Positions 1-8,049 of a stretch of 64,000 nucleotides of DNA are shown one piece after another (the stretch's first letter is position 1; each line of letters opens with the position of its first letter). Location: contig NZ_JALPRR010000004.1 of the NCBI RefSeq assembly GCF_023630205.1, positions 372,001 through 436,000 of the forward strand. Direction: 5' to 3'. The notes under the pieces were generated by a model. The model did no database searches, was not told the origin of the DNA, and saw only the letters and a list, made by a program, of their open reading frames with translations. Origin of the DNA: Pontibacter ruber. GTDB taxonomy: Bacteria > Bacteroidota > Bacteroidia > Cytophagales > Hymenobacteraceae. Position numbers and translations under genes: made by a program.

Positions 1-146
1 AAAAGTGAAAGTTGCCATACCCTATGCTCTAGCTTTCTGTAATTTTTATACTTGTAAAAGGTTTTCTCTGCCCGTTCAACACAGGTGTGCTTTTCTACCC
101 CTGTAAAGAAACTAAACAGCCCTGTAAACTGGTTTGAAGATATGCT

Positions 147-154
147 TATCTTTG
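147..154 (+). promoter_or_regulatory. -7 promoter box of rnhB
   Basis: TATCTTTG matches the Bacteroidota -7 consensus TAnnTTTG and ends 15 bases before the ATG at 170. It lies downstream of the in-frame TTG at 134, so it argues for the ATG start. No well-spaced -33 box is evident. Confidence 0.5.
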
Positions 155-169
155 GGCATTTATACTTGT

Positions 170-775
170 ATGACACTGATATCGAACCATAGCGGATATA
201 CCTGGGAGGCAGGCGTTGATGAGGCTGGTCGGGGCTGCCTGGCTGGGCCGGTGGTAGCGGCTGCAGTTATACTTCCTGCCGATTACAAACACGACCTGCT
301 GACAGATTCAAAGCAGCTAAGCAAGAAACAGCGGGAATTATTGCGGGAAGATATTTACCGGGATGCAGTGGCCTGGTCTGTCGCAGAAGCTACACCTGCT
401 GAGATCGATGCGATAAATATTCTGCAGGCCACTTTTCTGGCTATGCATCGGGCTGTAGAAAGGTTATCGCTTGCGCCGGAGTATTTGCTGATAGACGGTA
501 ACCGCTTTAAACCTTATGGGGAAATACCACACACCTGCATGGTAAAGGGAGACGGGAAATACCTCTCTATTGCAGCTGCTTCCGTACTGGCCAAAACGCA
601 CCGCGATGACCTGATGTCCGAGCTTGCGAAAGAGTACGCTTTCTATGGTTGGGATCAGAATGCAGGATATCCTACTAAAAAGCACCGGGAAGCTATTGCA
701 GCGCATGGCGCATGCCTGCATCACAGGCAATCGTTTACCCTGCTGGCGGAGCCGCTTCCACTTTTTGAAAGCTGA
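170..775 (+). CDS. rnhB: Ribonuclease HII
   Basis: Cleaves the RNA strand of RNA-DNA hybrids and single ribonucleotides embedded in DNA; cytoplasmic. The 201-residue product carries the RNase HII signature DEAGRG (D17, E18), a third acidic residue in LLIDGN (D109) and the [12 protein letters not shown] segment with D146, so the DEDD site is complete. Length is normal for the family. An upstream in-frame TTG at 134 would add 12 residues, but the -7 box lies downstream of it, so ATG 170 is preferred. It stands alone, convergent with the response-regulator gene. Confidence 0.95.
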   Translation: MTLISNHSGYTWEAGVDEAGRGCLAGPVVAAAVILPADYKHDLLTDSKQLSKKQRELLREDIYRDAVAWSVAEATPAEIDAINILQATFLAMHRAVERLSLAPEYLLIDGNRFKPYGEIPHTCMVKGDGKYLSIAAASVLAKTHRDDLMSELAKEYAFYGWDQNAGYPTKKHREAIAAHGACLHHRQSFTLLAEPLPLFES

Positions 776-858
776 GATTTGCAACTAGTTACCTGCCCGG
801 TTAGCAGGAGGGATGAAGTATAAACATCACCTCCCTGAGGGCATTTCGCAAGTATAGC

Positions 859-1296
859 TTATTTCAGCTTGATCAGATCCAGGAACAGGCTAAAGCTGTC
901 AAGTGAAGAGTGGCTGTTTTCGAAGCTGTCGAAGGTAAGAGGCTTCACGATATAACCTGTCACATTTAGCTTCTGTGCTGCAAAGCGGTCCGTCTCTTCA
1001 TTGGAGGTTGTCATAATGAAAACCGGGATGTGGCTGAACTCTGGTTCGCGGCGCACCTCTGCCAGAAACTCAAGCCCATTCATTTTAGGCATGTTGATAT
1101 CAAGCAGGATGACACTAGGTGCCGGTGTGATTTTCGGAGTGCCTCCTTCGCCACGTAGCATCGATAAGGCTTCCCGCCCGTTACGTGCCACATGAATAGG
1201 GTGGGTAATATTTATTTTTTTAAGTTCTCGCTCAACATTCATGATATCCAGATAGTCGTCTTCTACTAAAAGGATATTTACTGTTTTATCGGTCAT
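859..1296 (-). CDS. Single-domain response regulator (Rcp1-like)
   Basis: A stand-alone phosphoreceiver domain of 145 residues without an output domain. It has the acidic pocket D13/D14, the phosphoacceptor D66 in LLDINMPKMNG, the conserved Thr at 96-97 and K118 in YIVKPL. Such Rcp-type receivers usually relay phosphate or regulate through protein contact. It lies 55 bases after the sensor kinase gene on the same strand, so the two almost certainly form one phosphorelay. A -7 box at 1329-1336 could give it an additional promoter of its own. Confidence 0.9.
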   Translation of the reverse strand: MTDKTVNILLVEDDYLDIMNVERELKKINITHPIHVARNGREALSMLRGEGGTPKITPAPSVILLDINMPKMNGLEFLAEVRREPEFSHIPVFIMTTSNEETDRFAAQKLNVTGYIVKPLTFDSFENSHSSLDSFSLFLDLIKLK

Positions 1297-1328
1297 GCTT
1301 TTAAATCAGATAAAATATTACTGTAAAA

Positions 1329-1336
1329 CAAAAGTA
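1329..1336 (-). promoter_or_regulatory. -7 promoter box before the response regulator
   Basis: Minus-strand TACTTTTG fits TAnnTTTG and lies 33 bases upstream of the regulator start, in the gap after the kinase gene. It suggests the regulator can be made in excess of the kinase. Confidence 0.4.
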
Positions 1337-1351
1337 AGGAATTTATAACTG

Positions 1352-2827
1352 TTATTCCTGATTCTTTGGCCAGCTAAAGCTAAAAGTAGCTCCCTTGCCT
1401 AACTGTGACGCTACCCAGATCGATCCACCCTGACGCTCAACGATCTTTTTAACGATCGCTAAACCAACGCCTGTGCTCTCGACAGCGTCGCGTTCCTGTA
1501 GTGTCTGGAAAATAACAAAAATACGATCGTGGTACGCAGGGTCTATGCCAGGGCCATCGTCTGAAACGGAGAACGTATAAAACGAATCGCTGCTATCCTG
1601 ACACGTAACGTGTACATGCCCGTTCAGATTGTGGTGATACTTCAAAGCATTGCTGATGAGGTTAGAAAAAACCTGATGCAACTGCGTTCGATTTGTATGC
1701 AGTACCGGCAGATGGTTTTGCACCTCTACTTTAAACCCAGCAGGCGGCGTAAGCATGTCAACTACTTCTGTAAGCAATTCGTTTACGTCCACATCCTCTG
1801 TTGCGTGTTTGGTACGACCAATGCGGGCAACATCAAGTATACCGTTGATCAGGTTCTCCATGCGGTGCACACGCACGCGCATCATCATCAGGTATTCCTG
1901 CACGTTTGGCGGCAACTCCTTGCCCATGTCTTCTTCTACCCAGCGCGACGCTACTTCAATGCCACGGAGAGGTGCCTTCAGGTCATGCGATACTACGTAG
2001 GCAAACTGGTCCAGCTCCTTGTTCTTCTTCTCCAGCTCGGTAAAGGTTTCGTCAATGGTGTTGGACATCCGGTTGAGTGAGTATGAGAGCTGGCTGAGTT
2101 CGTCGTTGGCCGTGTCCACGATCTGGGTTTTATACTCACCCTTGGATATACGATCTGCCAGGGTCACCATCTTCATGATCCTGCCCGAGATAAGGCGCGT
2201 AATATAGAACGCCCAACCAAGGCCGAGTAGTACCGACACAATAGTAAGGATAGTGGAAACATGTCGGGTATTTTCGATACTGTCTCCAAGCCGCTCGCGT
2301 CTGGTTTCGCGTACCTGGTATTCGAAAGAGTTAAACTCGCGGAAAGCCGTACGTATAGTGTCCATCACTAATTTTTCGCCTAGTACCAGGCTATCGATCT
2401 TGGCGTTTAGTGCGTTACGGGCTGCAGGTATGGTATCAGTGGTTCTAAGCGAAATGAGCGGTTCGGCATATAGTTTCTGCCACCGCTGATGCGACTGTAC
2501 GATCTCATTGATCTTTTTTGTCTGATCCGGAGAGTTGGCAGTATAATTTTTAATTTCCGTAAATAGTGCAGGGAGCTGGTCTTTTGCTTCTACGTATGGC
2601 TCCAGAAACGTTTTGTTGCCATTCAGCATATAACCGCGCAAACTGGATTCCATATCGATGATGTTACGCTGCAACGATGCCGAGTTACGCACCACGATCT
2701 GTGAGCGGGATACCCATTGTGTGTTTTCCACCACGTCTTCAGACAGACGGAAGTTGACGAGTGCAACAGCTAAAAAGAGAATAGAGATCAGGACGAACCC
2801 GATGAATAGCTTAACAGATAACTTCAT
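1352..2827 (-). CDS. CHASE3-HAMP sensor histidine kinase
   Basis: Membrane-bound sensor of 491 residues. It has a first membrane helix near 7-27, a periplasmic helical region near 30-185 with the CHASE3-like SSLRGYMLNG, and a second helix near 190-212. A HAMP linker follows near 213-265, then the dimerisation domain with phospho-acceptor H281 in VVSHDLKAPLRG. The ATPase domain has NLISNALKYHH (N box), DDGPGI (G1) and GVGLAIVKKI (G2). It autophosphorylates H281 and probably passes the phosphate to the receiver encoded just downstream. The signal sensed cannot be told. Confidence 0.93.
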   Translation of the reverse strand: MKLSVKLFIGFVLISILFLAVALVNFRLSEDVVENTQWVSRSQIVVRNSASLQRNIIDMESSLRGYMLNGNKTFLEPYVEAKDQLPALFTEIKNYTANSPDQTKKINEIVQSHQRWQKLYAEPLISLRTTDTIPAARNALNAKIDSLVLGEKLVMDTIRTAFREFNSFEYQVRETRRERLGDSIENTRHVSTILTIVSVLLGLGWAFYITRLISGRIMKMVTLADRISKGEYKTQIVDTANDELSQLSYSLNRMSNTIDETFTELEKKNKELDQFAYVVSHDLKAPLRGIEVASRWVEEDMGKELPPNVQEYLMMMRVRVHRMENLINGILDVARIGRTKHATEDVDVNELLTEVVDMLTPPAGFKVEVQNHLPVLHTNRTQLHQVFSNLISNALKYHHNLNGHVHVTCQDSSDSFYTFSVSDDGPGIDPAYHDRIFVIFQTLQERDAVESTGVGLAIVKKIVERQGGSIWVASQLGKGATFSFSWPKNQE

Positions 2828-2914
2828 TTAGTTTTTACCTAACGCGATGCAAGACTGGGTGTACTGCCAACTGCTGAGAGCTGCAGCAAATGAAAGCAAC
2901 GGCTTGTTATCTTT

Positions 2915-2922
2915 CAAAACTA
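2915..2922 (-). promoter_or_regulatory. -7 promoter box of the histidine kinase gene
   Basis: Minus-strand TAGTTTTG fits TAnnTTTG, about 88 bases before the kinase start. A TTTG lies 12 bases further upstream (plus-strand CAAA at 2935-2938), closer than the usual -33 spacing. Confidence 0.4.
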
Positions 2923-3268
2923 TAAAAATATACCCAAAGGAGGTGCCAGTTCCGGAGAGAAAGCGGTAAAAATGATGGCACGTAAAGTATAGCGTTAGAT
3001 GCCTGTTGGGGCACAGCCGGAAGTTGTAAATTGAAAATCATCGTTTTTTGGCTAAAAGCAATAAGTAACCAATACGCCTCTTTCTGTGCAGGGTTATGGT
3101 TCGTTTCTGTATTTAGATTGAACTATAGAAAGAAAATTCGCCTGCTCAACCTTCAATTTATATACTTACTGAAAACACGGGCCGCGCGGGAAGCCAAGTA
3201 TGCGCAGCCGAAAGTAAAACCTTGGATGAGTTAAAAGCTTTAATTTTTACAAGCGTATTAAATTTATT

Positions 3269-3276
3269 TACATTTG
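3269..3276 (+). promoter_or_regulatory. -7 promoter box of gcvT
   Basis: TACATTTG fits TAnnTTTG and lies 34 bases before the gcvT ATG in AT-rich sequence. Confidence 0.5.
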
Positions 3277-3310
3277 CCTGTAACTACTTGATTTAGCAGA
3301 TAACGAACCA

Positions 3311-4399
3311 ATGGAACTAAAGAAAATTGCTTTAAATGATGTGCACGAGGCACTGGGTGCTAAAATGGTGCCTTTTGCAGGATACAACATGCCGGTGCGC
3401 TATTCATCAGATTTAGAGGAGCACAACACGGTGCGCAATGCAGTAGGTATATTTGATGTGTCGCACATGGGTGAGTTTATGGTAAGAGGCCCACAGGCGC
3501 TGGACCTGATCCAGCGTGTTACCTCGAACGATGCCTCTAAACTTGCTGATGGTAAAGTGCAGTACTCGTGCTTGCCTAACGAACAAGGCGGCATTGTGGA
3601 CGATCTGCTGGTATATCGTTTCGGCGAAGAAGAGTATATGCTGGTGGTGAATGCCTCCAATATTGACAAAGACTGGGAGTGGATCAACAAGTATAACACG
3701 CAGGGTGCTGAGATGGAGAACATCTCTGACCAGATATCGCTGTTCGCTGTGCAGGGCCCTAAAGCCATAGAAGCACTGCAGTCGCTGACTTCTATTGACC
3801 TGGCGAGCATGGTATACTATACTTTTGATAAAGGGGTGTTTGCCGGTGTGCCTGATGTGATCGTATCGGCTACAGGCTATACCGGTGCCGGTGGTTTCGA
3901 GATCTATGTGAAGAACGAAGACGCCAAGCGTGTGTTTGACGCTATCATGGAAGCAGGCAAGCCTTTCGGTATCAAGCCGATCGGTTTGGGTGCCCGCGAC
4001 ACGTTGCGCCTGGAAATGGGCTTCTGCCTCTACGGAAACGACATCAACGATACCACCTCGCCGCTGGAGGCGGGTCTGGGCTGGATCACCAAATTCGACA
4101 AAGAATTTACGAACTCTGAAAACCTGAAAGAGCAAAAAGCTGCCGGTGTTAGCAAAAAGCTGGTAGGTTTCGAGATGGTAGACAAAGCCATTCCAAGAGC
4201 TCATTATGAGATCGTAAATGTCGAAGGCGAACAAGTGGGAGAGGTTACATCCGGTACCATGTCGCCAACGCTGGGCAAAGGCATTGGCCTTGGCTACGTG
4301 CAGCAGGAACTGAGCAAGCCAGGCACAGAAATTTATGTGCGCGTACGCAACAAAGACATGAAAGCACAGGTGGTAAAACTGCCGTTTGTGAAGAAATAA
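3311..4399 (+). CDS. gcvT: Aminomethyltransferase, glycine cleavage T protein
   Basis: Transfers the methylene group from aminomethylated lipoyl-H protein to tetrahydrofolate and releases ammonia, the T step of glycine cleavage. The 362-residue length is typical. Visible signatures are the N-terminal [19 protein letters not shown], the folate-domain segment [11 protein letters not shown] and [17 protein letters not shown], and the C-terminal barrel with [14 protein letters not shown]. No gcvH or gcvP is adjacent, which is common in Bacteroidota. Confidence 0.95.
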   Translation: MELKKIALNDVHEALGAKMVPFAGYNMPVRYSSDLEEHNTVRNAVGIFDVSHMGEFMVRGPQALDLIQRVTSNDASKLADGKVQYSCLPNEQGGIVDDLLVYRFGEEEYMLVVNASNIDKDWEWINKYNTQGAEMENISDQISLFAVQGPKAIEALQSLTSIDLASMVYYTFDKGVFAGVPDVIVSATGYTGAGGFEIYVKNEDAKRVFDAIMEAGKPFGIKPIGLGARDTLRLEMGFCLYGNDINDTTSPLEAGLGWITKFDKEFTNSENLKEQKAAGVSKKLVGFEMVDKAIPRAHYEIVNVEGEQVGEVTSGTMSPTLGKGIGLGYVQQELSKPGTEIYVRVRNKDMKAQVVKLPFVKK

Positions 4400-4401
4400 G
4401 T

Positions 4402-4491
4402 AATTGCTGATTGCTGGTTGTTAATTGTTGTTCGCATTGCCGGACAATACGACAATCAACAATCAGCAATGTAACAATCAACAATTTGATC
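4402..4491. repeat. Degenerate heptanucleotide repeat, inverted about its centre
   Basis: The gcvT-comB gap is built from TTGCTGATTG-like units on the left (4408-4433) and their complements CAATCAACAATCAGCAATG on the right (4451-4490), with a period near seven bases. The two halves could fold back on each other. No protein is encoded. Confidence 0.55.
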
Positions 4492-4492
4492 A

Positions 4493-5221
4493 ATGCCAAG
4501 TATAGATGTTTGCTATAGCCCGGAGCTGTTGCACTTGTATGATCTGAAGGGGAAGGCTGTAGTGGCAGTAGATGTGTTGCGTGCTACCTCTACCATGGTA
4601 ACAGCGTTTGCGCACGGTGCTGCCGATATTATTCCGGTGATGCAGTTGGAGGAGTGCCGTACATTTGGAGAGAAAGGTTGCCTTACAGCTGCAGAGCGCG
4701 ACGGCATAAAGGCCGAAGGTTTTGACCTGGGCAATTCGCCGTTCGGCTACATGAACGGAAACATTGAAGGCCGTACCATCGCCATTACCACCACCAACGG
4801 CACCCGCGCCATCCGTTTGTCTGAAGAGGCAGACGAAATTATAGTTGGCTCGTTCCTGAACCTGCAGGCGGTGGCGCAGCACCTGAAAGAGCTGCAGCTG
4901 GATGTGTTGGTGGTTTGTGCCGGCTGGAAAGGCAAGTTTAACCTGGAAGACACTCTTTTTGCCGGAGCGCTGGTAGAAAGGCTGCAGTATGAATTTGAAT
5001 CCGAAAATGACGCTACACTCGCCTCGCTATACCTGTACCATACAGCCAAGGCTGATCTGCTTGCTTTCCTGAGGCAGTCGTCGCATGTGCGCCGCCTGGA
5101 GAACCTGGAGATACACAAGGATATCGAGTTTTGCCTGCGCCACGATGAGTACGATGTGCTGCCGGTGTGGAAGGAGGACCGCCTGGTGGACCTTAGGGCA
5201 GTTAAAGAGTTAGAAAGTTAA
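4493..5221 (+). CDS. 2-phosphosulfolactate phosphatase family protein (ComB)
   Basis: 242 residues of the ComB family, whose archaeal members dephosphorylate 2-phosphosulfolactate on the way to coenzyme M. Family-typical segments are VAVDVLRATSTM near 25-36, ITTTNGTRAI near 97-106, VVCAGWKG, and the following LEDTLFAGALVE. No other coenzyme M or sulfolactate gene is nearby, so the true substrate in this organism is open. The last seven codons (AVKELES) are written by the GTTAGAA-type repeat that continues past the stop. Convergent with the MazG-like gene, sharing a terminator. Confidence 0.85.
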   Translation: MPSIDVCYSPELLHLYDLKGKAVVAVDVLRATSTMVTAFAHGAADIIPVMQLEECRTFGEKGCLTAAERDGIKAEGFDLGNSPFGYMNGNIEGRTIAITTTNGTRAIRLSEEADEIIVGSFLNLQAVAQHLKELQLDVLVVCAGWKGKFNLEDTLFAGALVERLQYEFESENDATLASLYLYHTAKADLLAFLRQSSHVRRLENLEIHKDIEFCLRHDEYDVLPVWKEDRLVDLRAVKELES

Positions 5222-5243
5222 AAAGTTAGAGAGTTAGAAAGTA
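5205..5243 (+). repeat. AGTTAGA-type heptanucleotide repeat
   Basis: Tandem degenerate units of AGTTAGA/AGTTAAA run from the last codons of the ComB gene across its stop. A complementary block lies at 5318-5374 beyond the terminator, so the two could pair. Confidence 0.6.
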
Positions 5244-5245
5244 AA

Positions 5246-5282
5246 ACAAAGAGGCCCGACTCAAGTGAGCGGGCCTCTTTGT
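5246..5282. terminator. Bidirectional intrinsic terminator
   Basis: Stem CAAAGAGGCCCG / CGGGCCTCTTTG with an 11-base loop between two convergent genes; flanking A and T tracts serve both strands. Confidence 0.85.
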
Positions 5283-5317
5283 TTCTATTATTTTTGATGG
5301 TGTTGTAATTTCTTACC

Positions 5318-5374
5318 TCTCTAAACTTCTAACTTTCTAACCCTCTAACTCTCTAACTCCAAAACTCTTTAACT
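5318..5374 (-). repeat. TCTAACT-type heptanucleotide repeat
   Basis: Units such as TCTAACT and TCTTTAACT repeat with a seven-base period up to the end of the MazG-like gene. They are the reverse complement of the block at 5205-5243. Confidence 0.6.
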
Positions 5375-5700
5375 CACTTCAGTTTCTCATTCTGCTTGTG
5401 GCGGTCACTGTCGCGGGATGTTTTCTTTTCGAGATTTTTCTGTAGTGCCTCGGTCAGGTTGATGCCGGTTTGGTTTGCCAGGCAGATCAGCACGAAAAGA
5501 ACATCGGCCAGCTCATCGGAGAGTTGCTTGCCTTCGTCGCTTTTCTTAAACGACTGCTCCCCGTACTGTCGTGCAATAATACGGGCCACCTCGCCAACTT
5601 CTTCGGTAAGTATAGCCATGTTGGTCAGCTCGTTGAAATAGCGCACCCCATTTTCTTTTATCCAATTGTCTACAATCTGCTGCGCTTCGGCTATGGTCAT
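5374..5700 (-). CDS. MazG-like nucleotide pyrophosphohydrolase
   Basis: 108-residue all-alpha NTP pyrophosphatase of the MazG superfamily, expected to hydrolyse a nucleoside triphosphate to the monophosphate and pyrophosphate for pool cleaning. The metal site is visible as EEVGE (E33, E34, E37) and SDELAD (E63, D66). The length fits single-domain members close to mouse DCTPP1 or YpjD. Which nucleotide it uses cannot be told. It follows the barrel-protein gene by 23 bases, so the two may be co-transcribed. Confidence 0.85.
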   Translation of the reverse strand: MTIAEAQQIVDNWIKENGVRYFNELTNMAILTEEVGEVARIIARQYGEQSFKKSDEGKQLSDELADVLFVLICLANQTGINLTEALQKNLEKKTSRDSDRHKQNEKLK

Positions 5701-5723
5701 GGTTTATACTTTTATACTATAGA

Positions 5724-6647
5724 TTACCTGCCAAATTTAACCACAAAATCTATATATGGAACCCCTATGGCAATTTCGTTGGAGATCTCCCGGTTATTTA
5801 AAAAGGCCAGGTCAACTGTTATGCGCTCACCCATAAAGCGAAGCCCATAAGAAAGTATGCCATAGTAGTTGTTATCGGGCACCAGCCAGTTTTCAGTAAC
5901 GAAGGCAATGCGGCGGCTGGCACGTTTCATGCCGCTTAACGTGATAAAGGGCTTGGTGGAAAAGTCTCCGTCTACAAAACCATAGCCTACTCCCAGAGTG
6001 GCATTATTATCGGAGTTGCCGTAAGTGGCGATACCATAGCCCATGCCTAATCCTGAAAACTCTATTTCATCGCCCATAACATTGGCATAAAGTATACCAC
6101 CGCCGGCACGCCATTTCTCACTTATCTTAAAAGTAGCCTTGGGTGTAATATAAAAGCCGGGGTTCCCGGTGAAGGTGGAAATCAGCTCAAAGCCGCCTCC
6201 CATAGTTATGTTATCCGTTAAGCCGACATTAAAGGAGTTGAGCACCAGGTAGGTGTTTTGGTAATAAGCCTCGCCTTTCTTCAGGCTGAAAGCAGACGGG
6301 CCAAAAAGATAGCGTGTGGCATTCGGGTTTTCGAACCAGTACTCGCCATTCCGCATGCGGTTATCTTCCAATACCTTTGTGCTTTTGATCTGGGAGTGGG
6401 GAATAACTATTTCGCCGGCACTTTCGGTGCGCAGAATAATGCCTGATTCGTTTTGCCCTACATAAATCCCCTGAATGACAGAACCATCCCGGGTTTCTAC
6501 CATCCAGCGTTTGCCGACCACACTTTTCGAAATTGTTGTGTCTGTCTGAGCCTGAGCAGGCAGGGACGCAACAAAAAACAGGCAGTAAAATAGCAGGCAG
6601 CTTGCCACTACGTGCTGCACTTTTGAGTTACAGAAAGGGGAGGCCAT
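5724..6647 (-). CDS. Secreted beta-rich protein, probable outer-membrane barrel
   Basis: 307 residues, function not recognised. The N-terminus has a signal peptide with cleavage likely after PAQA near 33. Residues 45-90 look like a small beta domain (GKRWMVETRDGSVIQG, IILRTESAGEIVIP), possibly SH3-like. From about 115 on there are alternating hydrophobic strands rich in Gly and aromatics (GGGFELIS, ATLGVGYGFVDG, ISNEIAIGVPYIDFVVKFGR). The C-terminus ends in an aromatic-Gly-Arg strand, as in many barrels. It may share a transcript with the MazG-like gene. Confidence 0.7.
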   Translation of the reverse strand: MASPFCNSKVQHVVASCLLFYCLFFVASLPAQAQTDTTISKSVVGKRWMVETRDGSVIQGIYVGQNESGIILRTESAGEIVIPHSQIKSTKVLEDNRMRNGEYWFENPNATRYLFGPSAFSLKKGEAYYQNTYLVLNSFNVGLTDNITMGGGFELISTFTGNPGFYITPKATFKISEKWRAGGGILYANVMGDEIEFSGLGMGYGIATYGNSDNNATLGVGYGFVDGDFSTKPFITLSGMKRASRRIAFVTENWLVPDNNYYGILSYGLRFMGERITVDLAFLNNREISNEIAIGVPYIDFVVKFGR

Positions 6648-6733
6648 ATAGCTATAAGGTATGCAGTTACCCAGTATGAATAACTATATAAATATAACTA
6701 TAAAATATAGAAATATCTAATAAGGCTAATAAA

Positions 6734-7186
6734 TTATTCTTTGTTTTTAGAGTCGATGAAAATCGTTACAGGGCCATCGTTCAGGAGTGCTACTTTCATG
6801 TCTGCTCCGAACTCGCCGGTTTGTATTGATTTGCCTAAGGCAGCTTCCATGTAGCCCACAAACTTCTCATACAACGGAATGGCAATGGCCGGAGGCGCTG
6901 CGTTGATGTACGACGGGCGATTGCCTTTTTTGGTAAGAGCAAAAAGTGTAAACTGGCTGATGGCGAGCACATCGCCTCCTACATCCTGCACGCTCAGGTT
7001 CATTTTGCCTTCTGCATCGCCGAATATGCGGAGCTGTGCCACTTTGCTTGCCATCCATTTCAGGTCTTCGTCGGTATCGTCGGCAGTGAAGCCCACGAGC
7101 AGCAACAAGCCTGGGCCTATTTGCCCTTTTATCTTTTTATCTATCTCTACAGAAGCCTGTGTTACCCGCTGTATAACGATGCGCAT
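6734..7186 (-). CDS. dtd: D-aminoacyl-tRNA deacylase
   Basis: Removes D-amino acids and glycine mischarged onto tRNA, recycling the tRNA; cytoplasmic homodimer. The 150-residue protein has both family signatures: SQFTL at 77-81 and the cross-subunit motif as NDGPVT at 136-141. In most homologues the latter reads NSGPVT or NNGPVT, so the Asp at the second position is a mild variant. A good -7 box lies 24 bases upstream. Confidence 0.95.
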   Translation of the reverse strand: MRIVIQRVTQASVEIDKKIKGQIGPGLLLLVGFTADDTDEDLKWMASKVAQLRIFGDAEGKMNLSVQDVGGDVLAISQFTLFALTKKGNRPSYINAAPPAIAIPLYEKFVGYMEAALGKSIQTGEFGADMKVALLNDGPVTIFIDSKNKE

Positions 7187-7209
7187 GTTCTAAAGTATAG
7201 TTTGTGCGG

Positions 7210-7217
7210 CAAAGGTA
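7210..7217 (-). promoter_or_regulatory. -7 promoter box of dtd
   Basis: Minus-strand TACCTTTG is a full match to TAnnTTTG, 24 bases before the dtd start. Confidence 0.5.
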
Positions 7218-7266
7218 GGGCTTCAGATCAGAATTGTAAACCAGGAGGAAATTAACAATTTAACCA

Positions 7267-7911
7267 TTAGTCCACATACCCTTCGTAGAGGATGCGGTTC
7301 ACTTTGCCGCTTTTAAGATAGAAGCGCAGCGAAGAGGGAGCTCCTTCGCGGGAGGTGGCCACAATCTCGCTGGGAGTTTGCAGGATGCGCACGTCAAAGT
7401 TCTTGAGTTTGGCCATTACTTCAGCCTGGCTCATGCCCACACGCATGTTGTTACGCAAGGTAACGCCACTGTTGCGGATATCGGCCATTTGCAGGAGCAG
7501 GTCTCCCGTTTGGGTAGGGGCATAAAACTCAATGGCAGATTCGCCGAAGCGGATGGTATAAATGGTGTCGGTAACCTCCGCGCTGTGTATATTCTCGATG
7601 CCTTCCGCGTCTAAGGTAAAGTCAGCATTGATGCGGGCAAAGTAGGCATCAAGCTTCCGGCTCTGTTTCTGATCGGCTACAAATGGGTTGTCCAGGATGG
7701 AAACAGCGGCAGAAGGACGACGCGCAGCCATGGTATCAGGCTGTAATTTTGGTACGGCGCGCTCACGGGGAACGTCTTCACGCTCCGTGTTGTCTGTTTC
7801 AGTACTGCACGCCCCGGATAAGGAGCTGACTGAAAAGAGCAACACCAGCACAAACAGGCGGGCAGAATGACTGCACCTGCAGCAAAGGCTGTAGTTGAGC
7901 GGGAAAAACAT
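7267..7911 (-). CDS. Lipoprotein of unknown function
   Basis: 214 residues, not recognised. The signal peptide ends in a lipobox, LSGAC, with the lipidated Cys near 35. A disordered Ser/Thr/Arg-rich stretch follows to about 70. The C-terminal 130 residues form a mixed alpha/beta domain (VTDTIYTIRFGESAIEFYAP, VGMSQAEVMAKL) with a two-lobed SmpA/BLIP-like flavour: helix-forming MSQAEVMAKLKNF followed by strands. It is divergent from the ATP-grasp gene with a -7 box at 7982-7989. Confidence 0.7.
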   Translation of the reverse strand: MFFPLNYSLCCRCSHSARLFVLVLLFSVSSLSGACSTETDNTEREDVPRERAVPKLQPDTMAARRPSAAVSILDNPFVADQKQSRKLDAYFARINADFTLDAEGIENIHSAEVTDTIYTIRFGESAIEFYAPTQTGDLLLQMADIRNSGVTLRNNMRVGMSQAEVMAKLKNFDVRILQTPSEIVATSREGAPSSLRFYLKSGKVNRILYEGYVD

Positions 7912-7981
7912 GTATAACGTGCTTTAAATAGAAGGCGAGAACTATACTTACATACGTGAGCAGCCCTCTTAAAAGTTTTAG

Positions 7982-7989
7982 CAAAAGTA
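7982..7989 (-). promoter_or_regulatory. -7 promoter box of the lipoprotein gene
   Basis: Minus-strand TACTTTTG fits TAnnTTTG, 70 bases upstream of the start and inside the divergent gap shared with the ATP-grasp gene. Confidence 0.4.
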
Positions 7990-8049
7990 ACTTTTACCAG
8001 TAGTTTCTGCGGAGGAGAAAGTATAATTTCGCAACAAATATCAACAATT

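Larger units (their letters stand above)
2828..3310. other. Intergenic region between divergent kinase and gcvT genes
   Basis: 483 bases with no convincing gene. It holds a -7 box for each flanking gene (2915-2922 minus, 3269-3276 plus). A 67-codon open frame at 3031-3234 has no recognisable features and unusual composition, so I do not call it. I see no riboswitch before gcvT. Confidence 0.6.

Noticed and set aside
134-169. TTG start 12 codons upstream for rnhB
   Set aside because: A good -7 promoter box lies downstream of it, and the family N-terminus fits ATG 170.
3031-3234. 67-codon open frame between the kinase and gcvT genes
   Set aside because: No signal, domain or promoter in the right place, and a composition typical of AT-rich intergenic DNA; the gcvT promoter box follows directly.
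3200-3310. Glycine riboswitch before gcvT
   Set aside because: The leader is only 34 bases after the -7 box and lacks the conserved glycine aptamer core.
3413-4234. Long antisense open frame across gcvT
   Set aside because: A shadow of the gcvT codons; its His/Arg/Gln-rich sequence matches no family and gcvT is certain.
5205-5374. CRISPR array
   Set aside because: Units are about seven bases, degenerate and without unique spacers; no cas gene in the window.
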